5,053 bases of DNA. It comes from a bacterium (lineage in GTDB: Bacteria; Patescibacteriota; Minisyncoccia; Minisyncoccales; JAGGSE01). The DNA is taken from contig JAGGSE010000006.1 in NCBI GenBank assembly GCA_021159225.1, positions 1 to 5,053 of the forward strand, given 5' to 3'. The notes below the pieces were generated by a model, which had not been told where the DNA came from, ran no database searches, and worked only from the letters and a program-made list of their open reading frames with translations. The first letter of the stretch is position 1. Every line of letters begins with the position of its first letter. Shown one piece after another: positions 1-5,053 of the stretch. The position numbers were made by a program, and so were the translations under genes.

Positions 1-147
1 GGGGGTTGTAAGAAGATAACGTCTCCTGCCGTTTGGTGGGGGAGGGAGAGCACTTAGGTGAAGTGGTTAGGAGAATAACCCTGGAAAGGGCAGCCGTAGA
101 GGGTAATAGCCCCGTATCCGAAAACCATTTCACGCTCCTTGTTATCT

Positions 148-195
148 CCTGAACTACATTGAGTTCAGGACCATGAATCCTATGTGGTTCATGGT
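148..195 (+). other. Tandem double hairpin expanding 23S domain I (H16-H18 region)
   Basis: Two perfect 8-bp hairpins stand back to back. The first is cctgaact (148-155) with agttcagg (162-169). The second is accatgaa (170-177) with ttcatggt (188-195). The flanks correspond to E. coli ~345-375, which is roughly 50 nt shorter, so this is a lineage-specific expansion of the rRNA. The hairpins do not carry the CCCCGCAC motif seen in other expanded helices of this gene. No coding content is visible. They are probably retained as a surface extension of the ribosome; that last point is inference. Confidence 0.7.
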
Positions 196-370
196 TTCTT
201 GAGTATCCCGAGACACGATGATCTCGGGAGAAGCAGGCAGGACTATCTGCCAAGGCTAAATACTACGATATCACCGATAGTGAACCAGTACCGTGAGGGA
301 AAGGTGAAAAGTAGGGAGGTGATCCCGGTGAAATAGAACCTGAAACCATCATGCCCACAAATACTCGGAG

Positions 371-398
371 CCCCGCACATAGCTTGTTATGTGCGGGG
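371..398 (+). repeat. CCCCGCAC-family palindrome forming helix 25
   Basis: An 11-bp perfect hairpin, ccccgcacata (371-381) with tatgtgcgggg (388-398), has loop gcttgt. It occupies the place of helix 25 (E. coli ~533-560), a known site of length variation and of intervening sequences in other bacteria. Its first 17 nt (371-387) are identical to 434-450 in helix 27. Its outer CCCCGCAC/GTGCGGGG is shared with helices 45, 56 and 63. It is interpreted as one member of a dispersed palindromic family within this gene. Confidence 0.8.
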
Positions 399-433
399 TG
401 ACGGGGTACATATTGGAGATCGGACCAACGAGT

Positions 434-532
434 CCCCGCACATAGCTTGTCTAAGGGGTTTTGCCCCGGAGGCGTAGTGAAAGCGAGCGTTAATAGCGCA
501 TTTGTGATTTTTTCACAGTGCTATGTGCGGGG
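434..532 (+). repeat. CCCCGCAC-family arms forming the basal stem of helix 27
   Basis: A 13-bp perfect stem, ccccgcacatagc (434-446) with gctatgtgcgggg (520-532), aligns with the two strands of helix 27 (E. coli ~589-601/656-668). The 73 nt between the arms are not an insert. They are recognisable rRNA ('ggaggcgtagtgaaagcgagcgtt' region, 468-491, matching E. coli ~619-642) plus a small extra hairpin at 504-516. The left arm and following bases (434-450) are identical to 371-387 in helix 25. Here, then, the same palindrome sequence forms the stem around native rRNA rather than a terminal hairpin. Confidence 0.75.
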
Positions 533-1031
533 GACCCGAAGCCGAGCGAGCTTGCCATAACCAGGGTGAAGTCCGATGAAAGTCGGATGGAGGCCCGAAC
601 CTATGAGCCGTGCAATACTCTTGGATGAGTTGTGGTAAGAAGTGAAAAGCTAAACGAGCTCGGGAATAGCTGGTTCTCCCCGAAATAGCTTTAGGGCTAG
701 CCCTTCATATTCTCCCGGGGGTAGAGCACTGGAAAGAATATCTTGGCGAAAGCCAGATATTTTTACCAAACTCCGAATACCGGGAGGGAAAAAATATGAA
801 GGCGTTAGAACCTGGGCGCTAAGGTCCAGGCTCGAGAGGGAAAGAGCCCAGACCTTCATCTAAGGTTCCTAAATCCAGGCTAAGTGTTCTTAAGGAGGTG
901 TTCTCTCTTTGACAGGTAGGAGGTTAACTTAGAGGTAGTTATCCTTTAAAGAGTGTGTAATAACTCACTACTCTATTTGGAGAGAACGCGCCGAAGATTA
1001 ACGGAACTAAAGCCTGGTACCGAAGATAAGG

Positions 1032-1097
1032 CCCCGCACACAGCTTGCACCGCGCTTCGCGCGAATTTGTCGAAGACAGTGCAAGCTGTGTGCGGGG
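1032..1097 (+). repeat. CCCCGCAC-family palindrome, long copy A, replacing helix 45
   Basis: The 66-nt element has 19-nt perfect inverted ends: ccccgcacacagcttgcac (1032-1050) with gtgcaagctgtgtgcgggg (1079-1097). The 28-nt head folds into two mini-hairpins, cgcgc-ttc-gcgcg (1051-1063) and tgtc-gaa-gaca (1068-1078). It sits between 'taccgaagataagg' and 'ggtaggggagcgt', which is the position of helix 45 (E. coli ~1164-1185), and triples that helix in length. It is 63/66 identical to copy B in helix 63. Helix 45 is a classic intervening-sequence site, so RNase III-type cleavage of this long stem is possible. No coding content is present on either strand beyond shadow frames. Confidence 0.9.
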
Positions 1098-1316
1098 GGT
1101 AGGGGAGCGTTCTTAGCGCTGTGAAGTTTCGTCGTGAGGCGGAATGGAGCGCTGAGAAGTGAGAATGTTGGTATGAGTAACCGCAATTCCGATGAGATAT
1201 CGGAACACCGAAAGCCCAAGGTTTCCTTAGCAATGGCAATCAGCTAAGGGTTAGGCGGCCCTAACCTCGCCGGTGAAAACCGTCGGGGGATGGACAGCCG
1301 GTTAATATTCCGGCCC

Positions 1317-1505
1317 CCCCGCACTAATTTTTCTCAGAGTGACGAAGGGTAGTAGCTTGAGCGAGTTATTGGATTCTCGTTCATAATCTGAGGAGTAATC
1401 CAAAGATTATGAAAATCGTTTTCTTCGGAAAACGAAATTCAAGTGAGCACCCTTCCTAGAAAAACTCTGAGAATTCTCTGAAAAAAGAGAAAAATTAGTG
1501 CGGGG
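1317..1505 (+). repeat. CCCCGCAC-family long stem forming helix 56 region of domain III
   Basis: A 19-bp perfect stem, ccccgcactaatttttctc (1317-1335) with gagaaaaattagtgcgggg (1487-1505), encloses the H57-H59-like part of domain III. It corresponds to E. coli ~1405-1415/1586-1597, normally a weaker stem. An inner stem, cagagt (1335-1340) with actctg (1464-1469), continues it. A 17-nt extra strand (1470-1486) bulges out on the 3' side. The outer eight pairs match the other family members, while the inner AU-rich part is unique. As in helix 27, the arms bracket rRNA rather than a simple loop. Confidence 0.75.
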
Positions 1506-1615
1506 TCCGTACTGCAAACCGACACAGGTGGGCTGGTAGAGTATACCAAGGTGAACGGGTGAAACCTCGCTAAGGAACTCGGCAAAAAAGCAGGCGTAAC
1601 TTCGGGATATGCCTT

Positions 1616-1681
1616 CCCCGCACACAGCTTGCACCGCGCTTCGCGCGAGTTTATTGAAGACAGTGCAAGCTGTGTGCGGGG
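1616..1681 (+). repeat. CCCCGCAC-family palindrome, long copy B, replacing helix 63
   Basis: The 66-nt element has the same 19-nt inverted ends as copy A (1616-1634 and 1663-1681). Its head differs from copy A at only three positions, two of which weaken the second mini-hairpin (tgtc/gaca becomes tatt/gaca). It lies between 'aacttcgggatatgcctt' and 'cgcagtgaaagttccccgg', where helix 63 (E. coli ~1707-1751) belongs. Near-identity of two stems at structurally unrelated positions shows copying rather than convergence. The outer stem is perfectly conserved and changes fall in the head, as expected if pairing is selected. Confidence 0.9.
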
Positions 1682-1864
1682 CGCAGTGAAAGTTCCCCGG
1701 ACGACTGTTTACCAAAAACACAGGTCCCTGCTTAACTCGTGAGAGGATGTATAGGGGCTGAGGCCTGACCAGTGCCAGAGTGTTACAATTGCCGGTCATT
1801 CTTGCACTTCGGTGTGGGAAAGGCTGAGCGATTTAAGCCTCTGGTGAACGTCCGCGGTAACTAT

Positions 1865-2604
1865 AGAGAAAACGGTCTGTAGTTGTAAAATCCAGCTATA
1901 TGCGGGGAAGTCTGGTTAGAACTAACACTACTCAAACTCGGAACGTCGGGGTTTAAGTAACAAGGTGTTAGTGCAGATGACCCGCAGGAAAGATTTCTTT
2001 TGGGAGCCTTGAGATATGAGCAAAAAAGATTGGCTAAATTCTATTCCACTACGGATTGGCTATTATCCGGCTGGATTTGTTGATGGTGAAGGAAGTTTTA
2101 ACGTCTCGATTAGAAAAGGCAAAGGATATAGATATGGATGGCAATTTGCTTTTGCCTTTAACGTTTCTCAGAGAGATAAAGTAATTCTATCACTACTGAA
2201 AAGATATCTAGGTTGCGGGCATCTGAAACAAAGGAAAGATGGATTATGGAGTTTTGTGGTGGAAAATCAAAATTCACTGATTGAGAAGGTAATTCCTTTT
2301 TTTGAGAAGTTTCATTTTCTTTCGAGTAGAATGCAAAGAAACTTCTCAGTCTTCAAAAAAATAATGACACTTGTCAGTACAGGAAGACATGTAGAACCGG
2401 AAGGTATCAAGGAGGTTCTAAAATTAAGAGAAAAACTGAATGAAGGAAGAGGCCGAAAGAGAAAATACAATTTAACAGACGTTTTATTCCCAAAAGAAAA
2501 ATCCTCAGAGACTATACGCTGGACTAAGTAGCTTTTTGCTACTTAGATGATATAGTCCGATCTCTATGGCGACATAGAGGACCCCAAGAGGTGATAACGC
2601 AATG
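1865..2604 (+). mobile_element. Group I intron 1 at E. coli position 1917 (helix 69 loop), IB-like, with LAGLIDADG ORF
   Basis: Self-splicing ribozyme inserted after U1917 (after base 1864). P1 pairs aactat (1859-1864) with gtagtt (1879-1884) and ends in the U.G splice-site pair. P10 pairs acggt (1872-1876) with the 3' exon accgt (2606-2610). P3 is ccagc (1892-1896)/gctgg (2518-2522), P4 tgcggg (1901-1906)/cccgca (1981-1986), P5 ctaacac (1922-1928)/gtgttag (1965-1971), and P7 gactata (2510-2516)/tatagtc (2551-2557). P8 is a 9-bp hairpin (2524-2546). P9 (2562-2579) is capped by a GCGA tetraloop. The last base is G2604. There is no P7.1/P7.2, which suggests an IB-like subtype. From memory, the 1917 site is also used by a Coxiella 23S intron. 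The ORF lies between the P4-P6 domain and P7. The core closely resembles that of intron 2. Confidence 0.93.
2016..2531 (+). CDS. LAGLIDADG homing endonuclease, single-motif (I-CreI-like), intron 1
   Basis: The 171-aa DNA endonuclease is predicted to cut intronless 23S genes around the 1917 site so that intron 1 is copied in by repair. One LAGLIDADG motif is visible, YPAGFVDGEGSF at residues 17-28, with Glu25 in the position of the metal-binding acid. It is followed by an I-CreI-like beta strand region (about residues 41-53, QFAFAFNVSQ) and helices to about residue 120. Length is close to that of I-CreI (163 aa, from memory), so a homodimer is expected. The tail (about 140-171) is Lys/Arg-rich. 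Start ATG 2016 has a plausible ribosome binding site, GGGAG at 2002-2006. The 3' end of the gene is also ribozyme: the final residues ETIRWTK are encoded by the P7 5' strand, P3 3' strand and P8, and the stop codon lies in P8. The ORF is AT-rich compared with the exons and appears intact. Confidence 0.9.
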   Translation: MSKKDWLNSIPLRIGYYPAGFVDGEGSFNVSIRKGKGYRYGWQFAFAFNVSQRDKVILSLLKRYLGCGHLKQRKDGLWSFVVENQNSLIEKVIPFFEKFHFLSSRMQRNFSVFKKIMTLVSTGRHVEPEGIKEVLKLREKLNEGRGRKRKYNLTDVLFPKEKSSETIRWTK

Positions 2605-2933
2605 AACCGTGTTAAAGTAGCGTAATCCCTTGTCGAGTAAGTTTCGACCCGCATGAAAGGTCTAACGATTTGGGGACTGTCTCAGCGAGGTGCCCGGTGA
2701 AAATACAATTAGCGTGAAGACGCGCTATACCTGCGGCTAGACGAAAAGACCCCGGGAGCTTTACTGGAGGGTAGTATTGGGTTTTGGGTTTTGATGCGTA
2801 GCGTAGCGGGGAGGCGTTGAGGCATCACTTTCGGGTGGTGCGGAGCCGTCAATGAAACACCCGTCTTCAAAATTCTCAATCCTAACCCATTGGGGACAGT
2901 GCTACCTGGACAGTTTAAGTGGGGCGCTTGCCT

Positions 2934-3861
2934 TAAACTGCTTTCCTTTTTTCTCAGTACTAAGGGAAAGATCCCGTTACCTATTTTCCTTAGGAAGTTA
3001 GGAGAAAAAGGAAAGTTTGTGGGGCATCTCGGCTATATGCGGGAAAATCTGATGTATCTCTAACTACCATTAGTAAAGAAAGGTAAAAATGTTAGAGTGC
3101 AGACAACCCGCAGGGAAGCCAGTATCTTTTTCAATAAAAGATGTTGGTCCCTCAACGACTATACGCCGAGCCTTCTTTAATGCTAAACTAAAGAAGGGTG
3201 ATATAGTCTGAACTCTGCGGCGACGCAGAGAGAGCCTATCAAAAATATGGCTAAAATTACCAAAAATCTTAAATCGATAATTACTGGTGTCTTGTTAGGA
3301 GACGGATATTTGGAGACCCAGAACGGACGAACGTGGAGATTGAAAATAGAGCAATCCATAAAAAAGAAAGAATATGTAGATTGGTTGTATGAGAAATTAA
3401 GGGATTTTGTAAGTACTCCTCCTAGAAAGAAAAGAAAGAAAATAGGCGAAAAGATATATTTAAATTATGGCTTCTCCACGGTCTATTGTGGGAATTTAAG
3501 ATTTTTTGGACAACAGTTTTATTCTGCAGGAAAAAAGAGAGTTCCGAAGATAATAAAAAGACTCCTTACTCCATTAGCTTTAGCAGTATGGTTTATGGAT
3601 GATGGATCGAAGAAATATAGTTGTCATGATGGATTTATCTTTCATACCTTAGATTTTCCCAAAAGCGAGTTAAGGTTGCTTCAGGAAGCACTGAGAGAGA
3701 GATATGATATCGAAAGCAGAATTCATTGCCAAAGAAAATATACGAAAATAAGGTATAGATTATACATTCCTGGAAGGGAAAGAAAAAAATTCCTTAAGGT
3801 TATTAAACCTTATTTACTTCCTCTGTTTTGGTACAAAGTTAAAAAATAGGCCAACATTTTG
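2934..3861 (+). mobile_element. Group I intron 2 at E. coli position 2262 (helix 81 region), IB-like, with LAGLIDADG ORF
   Basis: Ribozyme inserted after U2262 (base 2933). P1 pairs tgcct (2929-2933) with gggca (3022-3026), with U.G at the splice site. It is extended by a long hairpin, ctttccttttttctc (2941-2955) with gagaaaaaggaaag (3002-3015). P3 is ctcggc (3028-3033)/gccgag (3165-3170), P4 tgcggg (3038-3043)/cccgca (3107-3112), P5 ctctaac (3058-3064)/gttagag (3091-3097), and P7 gactata (3157-3163)/tatagtc (3202-3208). P8 is a 9-bp hairpin (3171-3197). P9 (3213-3230) has a GCGA tetraloop. The last base is G3861. Exon ligation rebuilds gcct|cc opposite ggaggc (3875-3880), as needed for the local helix. 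Core elements such as gctatatgcggg are identical to those of intron 1, but the ORF lies downstream of P9. Confidence 0.9.
3247..3849 (+). CDS. LAGLIDADG homing endonuclease, two-motif (LAGLIDADG_2-like), intron 2
   Basis: The 200-aa endonuclease is predicted to cleave the intronless 2262 site and drive homing of intron 2. Two LAGLIDADG motifs are visible: ITGVLLGDGYL at residues 12-22 (acid Asp19) and LALAVWFMDDG at 110-120 (acid Asp119). This fits a monomer with both half-sites in one chain and resembles the LAGLIDADG_2 family. A basic stretch, PPRKKRKK (58-65), lies between them. The C-terminal 60 residues contain a predicted helix and strands of the second half. The gene starts 16 nt after the P9 hairpin and stops 12 nt before the 3' splice site, so unlike the intron 1 ORF it does not overlap the catalytic core. 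Only weak Shine-Dalgarno character is visible (agagag at 3228-3233, partly inside P9). The reading frame is AT-rich and intact. It is a different nuclease type from its neighbour, so the two ORFs were probably acquired independently. Confidence 0.9.
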   Translation: MAKITKNLKSIITGVLLGDGYLETQNGRTWRLKIEQSIKKKEYVDWLYEKLRDFVSTPPRKKRKKIGEKIYLNYGFSTVYCGNLRFFGQQFYSAGKKRVPKIIKRLLTPLALAVWFMDDGSKKYSCHDGFIFHTLDFPKSELRLLQEALRERYDIESRIHCQRKYTKIRYRLYIPGRERKKFLKVIKPYLLPLFWYKVKK

Positions 3862-4099
3862 CCTAAAAGGTAACGGAGGCGTCTAAAGGTCGGCTAGCTC
3901 CGGATGGAAATCGGAGTGGTCCTGCAAAGGGAAAAGCCGGCTTGACTGCAAGGCGGATATGCCGCGCAGGGAGGAAACTCGAGCTTAGTGAACCGATGCC
4001 GGTTAATAGAAACGGCAGAGATCATCAGACAAAAGTTACCCCGGGGATAACAGGCTGGTAGGGCCCGCGAGTTCACATCAACGGCCCTGTTCGGCACCT

Positions 4100-4583
4100 C
4101 AAACCTGCCGACAATCGGGGTGCTATGGCAGTAATGCCATATAAAAAACTGGCTTATAACGGTGGAATCCATTAATTAATTTTGTTAAAATTGATTAATG
4201 GACAATACCGTGGGAAGTCAGCGCATTTTACTTCGTAAAATGCTAAATTCAAAATTCAAAAATAAAAATGCAAAATTAAAATGCAAAATTCAAAAAGAAT
4301 AAATTTTGAATTTTGGATTGTATCTTGTCCCAAAATTTGCTTTGCAAATTTTGGGAACCCTTGAGAAATTTTGACTTTTGCATTTTGAGATTTGAATTTA
4401 GCGAACGAAGTGAGCGCTTGACCCCGTAGAGACTTTCCTTTCTTATTTTAAGAGAGGAAGATAGAGGGGAAGGTTCAGAAACCTTAAACCTCTATAATAC
4501 GCCAGCCCCCGTTACAATTTCTCTCTATGATTTGACGGGGTGAAGATATAGTCCAATCCTATTAGGAATAATAGGGTATACAG
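4100..4583 (+). mobile_element. Group I intron 3 at E. coli position 2500 (peptidyl-transferase region), IA-like, ORF-less
   Basis: Inserted after U2500 (base 4099), a recurrent 23S intron site. P1 pairs gcacct (4094-4099) with gggtgc (4118-4123), with U.G at the splice site. P10 pairs atcg (4114-4117) with the 3' exon cgat (4584-4587). P2 is tatggca (4124-4130)/tgccata (4135-4141) with a GUAA tetraloop. P3 is ctggc (4149-4153)/gccag (4501-4505), P4 acggt (4159-4163)/accgt (4207-4211), P5 ccattaat (4169-4176)/attaatgg (4194-4201), and P6 4217-4224/4414-4422. P7 pairs gact (4431-4434) with agtc (4550-4553), inside the S-type string gaagatatagtcc (4542-4554). Two hairpins between P7 and P3' (4435-4459 and 4462-4494) are P7.1/P7.2, the mark of group IA. 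P9 (4558-4575) has a GGAA tetraloop. The last base is G4583. No ORF is present, so mobility would depend on another nuclease or has been lost. Confidence 0.92.
4224..4401 (+). repeat. AT-rich palindromic filler in P6 of intron 3
   Basis: A low-GC block of about 180 nt sits at the tip of P6. It opens with hairpin cattttac-ttc-gtaaaatg (4224-4242). A large imperfect inverted repeat follows, closed by ctaaattcaaa (4243-4253) with tttgaatttag (4391-4401). Inside are two abutting 13-nt direct repeats, aaaatgcaaaatt (4265-4277 and 4278-4290), matched on the other side by ttttgcatttt (4376-4386). At its centre is a perfect 12-bp hairpin, cccaaaatttgc-ttt-gcaaattttggg (4329-4355). It has no credible reading frame. 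It looks like a non-coding palindromic repeat element inserted where some introns carry an ORF. Confidence 0.75.
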
Positions 4584-4621
4584 CGATGTCGGCTCGTCGC
4601 ATCCTGGAGGTGGAGAAGCTT

Positions 4622-4652
<31 letters not shown>

Positions 4653-4713
4653 ATCCGTGAGTTGGGTTCAGAACGTCGCAAGACAGTTTGGTCTCTATCT
4701 ACCGCAGGCGCTC

Positions 4714-5036
4714 GTCCCGCACCTATTTTGCTACTTTTGTCTATGTGGAGCGTGTATATTTTACATAACCCAAGGAGAATAACTAAAAATTTTTACATTG
4801 GATTAACGAATAAAATTGCAGAACGATTTAAAGAACATAAAAATGGGAAAGTGTATTTTACTCGTAAAGATAGGTTAGATTGGGAACTGGTTTACTTTGA
4901 GACATTTGCTTCAAAACAAGATGCAGTTCGAAGAGAGCAAAGATTAAAACAGCACGGACAAGCATTTAGACAATTGAAAGAGCGAATACACTACAGTTTG
5001 TTATCTGGGATAAGAGTGGTGAAATAGGTGCGGGAC
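4714..5036 (+). mobile_element. Inverted-repeat-bounded insertion in 23S near E. coli 2629/2630 carrying a GIY-YIG ORF
   Basis: The rRNA reads 'ctaccgcaggcgct' to 4712 and resumes with 'aagagtcttgagggg' near 5037, matching E. coli around GGCGCU/GGAGAACUGAGG at the base of H94. Between them are perfect 15-bp inverted ends, gtcccgcacctattt (4714-4728) and aaataggtgcgggac (5022-5036), enclosing one ORF. There is no room for, and no sign of, a group I core: the non-coding flanks are under 30 nt and no P3/P7-like strings occur. The ends resemble the CCCCGCAC...GTGCGGGG termini of the hairpins in helices 25, 27, 45, 56 and 63. In RNA, the ends would form a stem with the ORF in the loop, as in an intervening sequence. 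Whether the segment is retained, cut out with rRNA fragmentation, or spliced cannot be told from sequence. Confidence 0.82.
4743..5027 (+). CDS. GIY-YIG family endonuclease, small single-domain type, inside 23S rRNA insertion
   Basis: The 94-aa single-domain nuclease resembles the short GIY-YIG (UPF0213/YhbQ-like) family. Visible motifs are WSVYIL (2-7, the GIY strand with Tyr5), FYIGLT (17-22, YIG), Arg28 and His32 in ERFKEH (27-32), a Thr-Arg strand region (40-52, ending in ELVYFE) and RREQRLK (63-69) with the metal-binding Glu65. All family catalytic positions are therefore present. ATG 4743 is chosen because the frame upstream of it (open from 4629) is conserved rRNA and the GIY strand starts directly after it. 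No Shine-Dalgarno sequence is seen. The stop codon (5025-5027) lies in the right inverted end. No extra DNA-recognition domain is present, unlike I-TevI-type homing enzymes. Its role is unproven; a mobility function for the surrounding inverted-repeat unit is inferred from context. Confidence 0.88.
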   Translation: MWSVYILHNPRRITKNFYIGLTNKIAERFKEHKNGKVYFTRKDRLDWELVYFETFASKQDAVRREQRLKQHGQAFRQLKERIHYSLLSGIRVVK

Positions 5037-5053
5037 AAGAGTCTTGAGGGGAG

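Noticed and set aside
650..859. Open frame on the - strand, 69 aa
   Set aside because: Lies opposite conserved 23S domain II sequence; no start signals or recognisable domain, so a chance frame.
973..1239. Two overlapping - strand open frames (88 and 70 aa)
   Set aside because: Antisense to domain II/III rRNA including the helix 45 palindrome. The peptide similarity to the frame over 1407-1799 (PHTACTVF...ARSAVQAVCG) comes only from the shared 66-nt hairpin.
371..1681. CRISPR array or REP/BIME cluster
   Set aside because: Repeats are few, unevenly spaced, embedded in rRNA helices and without spacers; the GTAG head typical of REP elements is missing.
1407..1799. Open frame on the - strand, 130 aa
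   Set aside because: Antisense to domain III/IV rRNA and the helix 63 palindrome; the sequence is explained by rRNA structure.
1871..1878. 'aacggtct' just after the intron 1 5' splice site looks like the canonical continuation of H69 (AACGGUCC)
   Set aside because: The match stops after about 7 nt, and the following rRNA (gtagcg...cttgtcg) is contiguous with 'aaccgtgtt' at 2605. The string is better explained as the P10 guide that pairs with the flipped 3' exon.
3894..4172. Open frame on the - strand, 92 aa
   Set aside because: Antisense to exon 3 and the start of intron 3; highly conserved rRNA explains the region.
4714..5036. Archaeal bulge-helix-bulge type rRNA intron
   Set aside because: Inverted ends around a nuclease ORF resemble that layout, but the rRNA is bacterial, the stem is a continuous 15-bp helix without the two 3-nt bulges, and the ORF is GIY-YIG rather than LAGLIDADG.

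Overview
The whole window lies inside one 23S rRNA gene on the + strand. It starts near E. coli position ~265 and runs past ~2645, and is truncated at both window ends. The exon sequence is bacterial: it has the peptidyl-transferase block near 4037-4110 and bacterial rather than archaeal forms of domains IV and V. It is nevertheless divergent, even in H69. A divergent bacterial rRNA, several group I introns at universally conserved sites and AT-rich intron ORFs together fit a Candidate Phyla Radiation (Patescibacteria) genome. That assignment is an inference from sequence style, not a search result.

Layout: exon 1 (1-1864, domains I to IV), intron 1 (1865-2604), exon 2 (2605-2933), intron 2 (2934-3861), exon 3 (3862-4099), intron 3 (4100-4583), exon 4 (4584 to the window end). 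Joining these exons restores the E. coli register exactly at 1917/1918, 2262/2263 and 2500/2501. Exon 3 has 238 nt against 238 in E. coli, and the 129 nt from 4584 to 4712 match E. coli 2501-2629 in length. Each intron shows a U.G pair at its 5' splice site, a terminal G and P3, P4, P7, P8 and P9 helices. Introns 1 and 2 are related to each other and encode LAGLIDADG homing endonucleases of two different types. Intron 3 is a different, IA-like ribozyme with P7.1/P7.2 hairpins and an AT-rich palindromic filler in P6, and has no ORF.

A second layer of insertions is not intron-like. Five separate 23S helices (H25, H27, H45, H56, H63) are built from stems with the same outer sequence, CCCCGCAC ... 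GTGCGGGG. The H45 and H63 copies are 63/66 identical although they lie about 580 nt apart in unrelated parts of the rRNA. A sixth insertion, near E. coli 2629/2630, has 15-bp perfect inverted ends reading GTCCCGCACC ... GGTGCGGGAC. It contains a complete 94-aa GIY-YIG nuclease and no recognisable intron core. The most interesting hypothesis is a family of palindromic elements that colonises rRNA helices, with the GIY-YIG unit as a possible coding member and the short hairpins as non-coding derivatives.

There are no protein genes outside the three nuclease ORFs, and I see no tRNA, promoter, terminator or CRISPR array.
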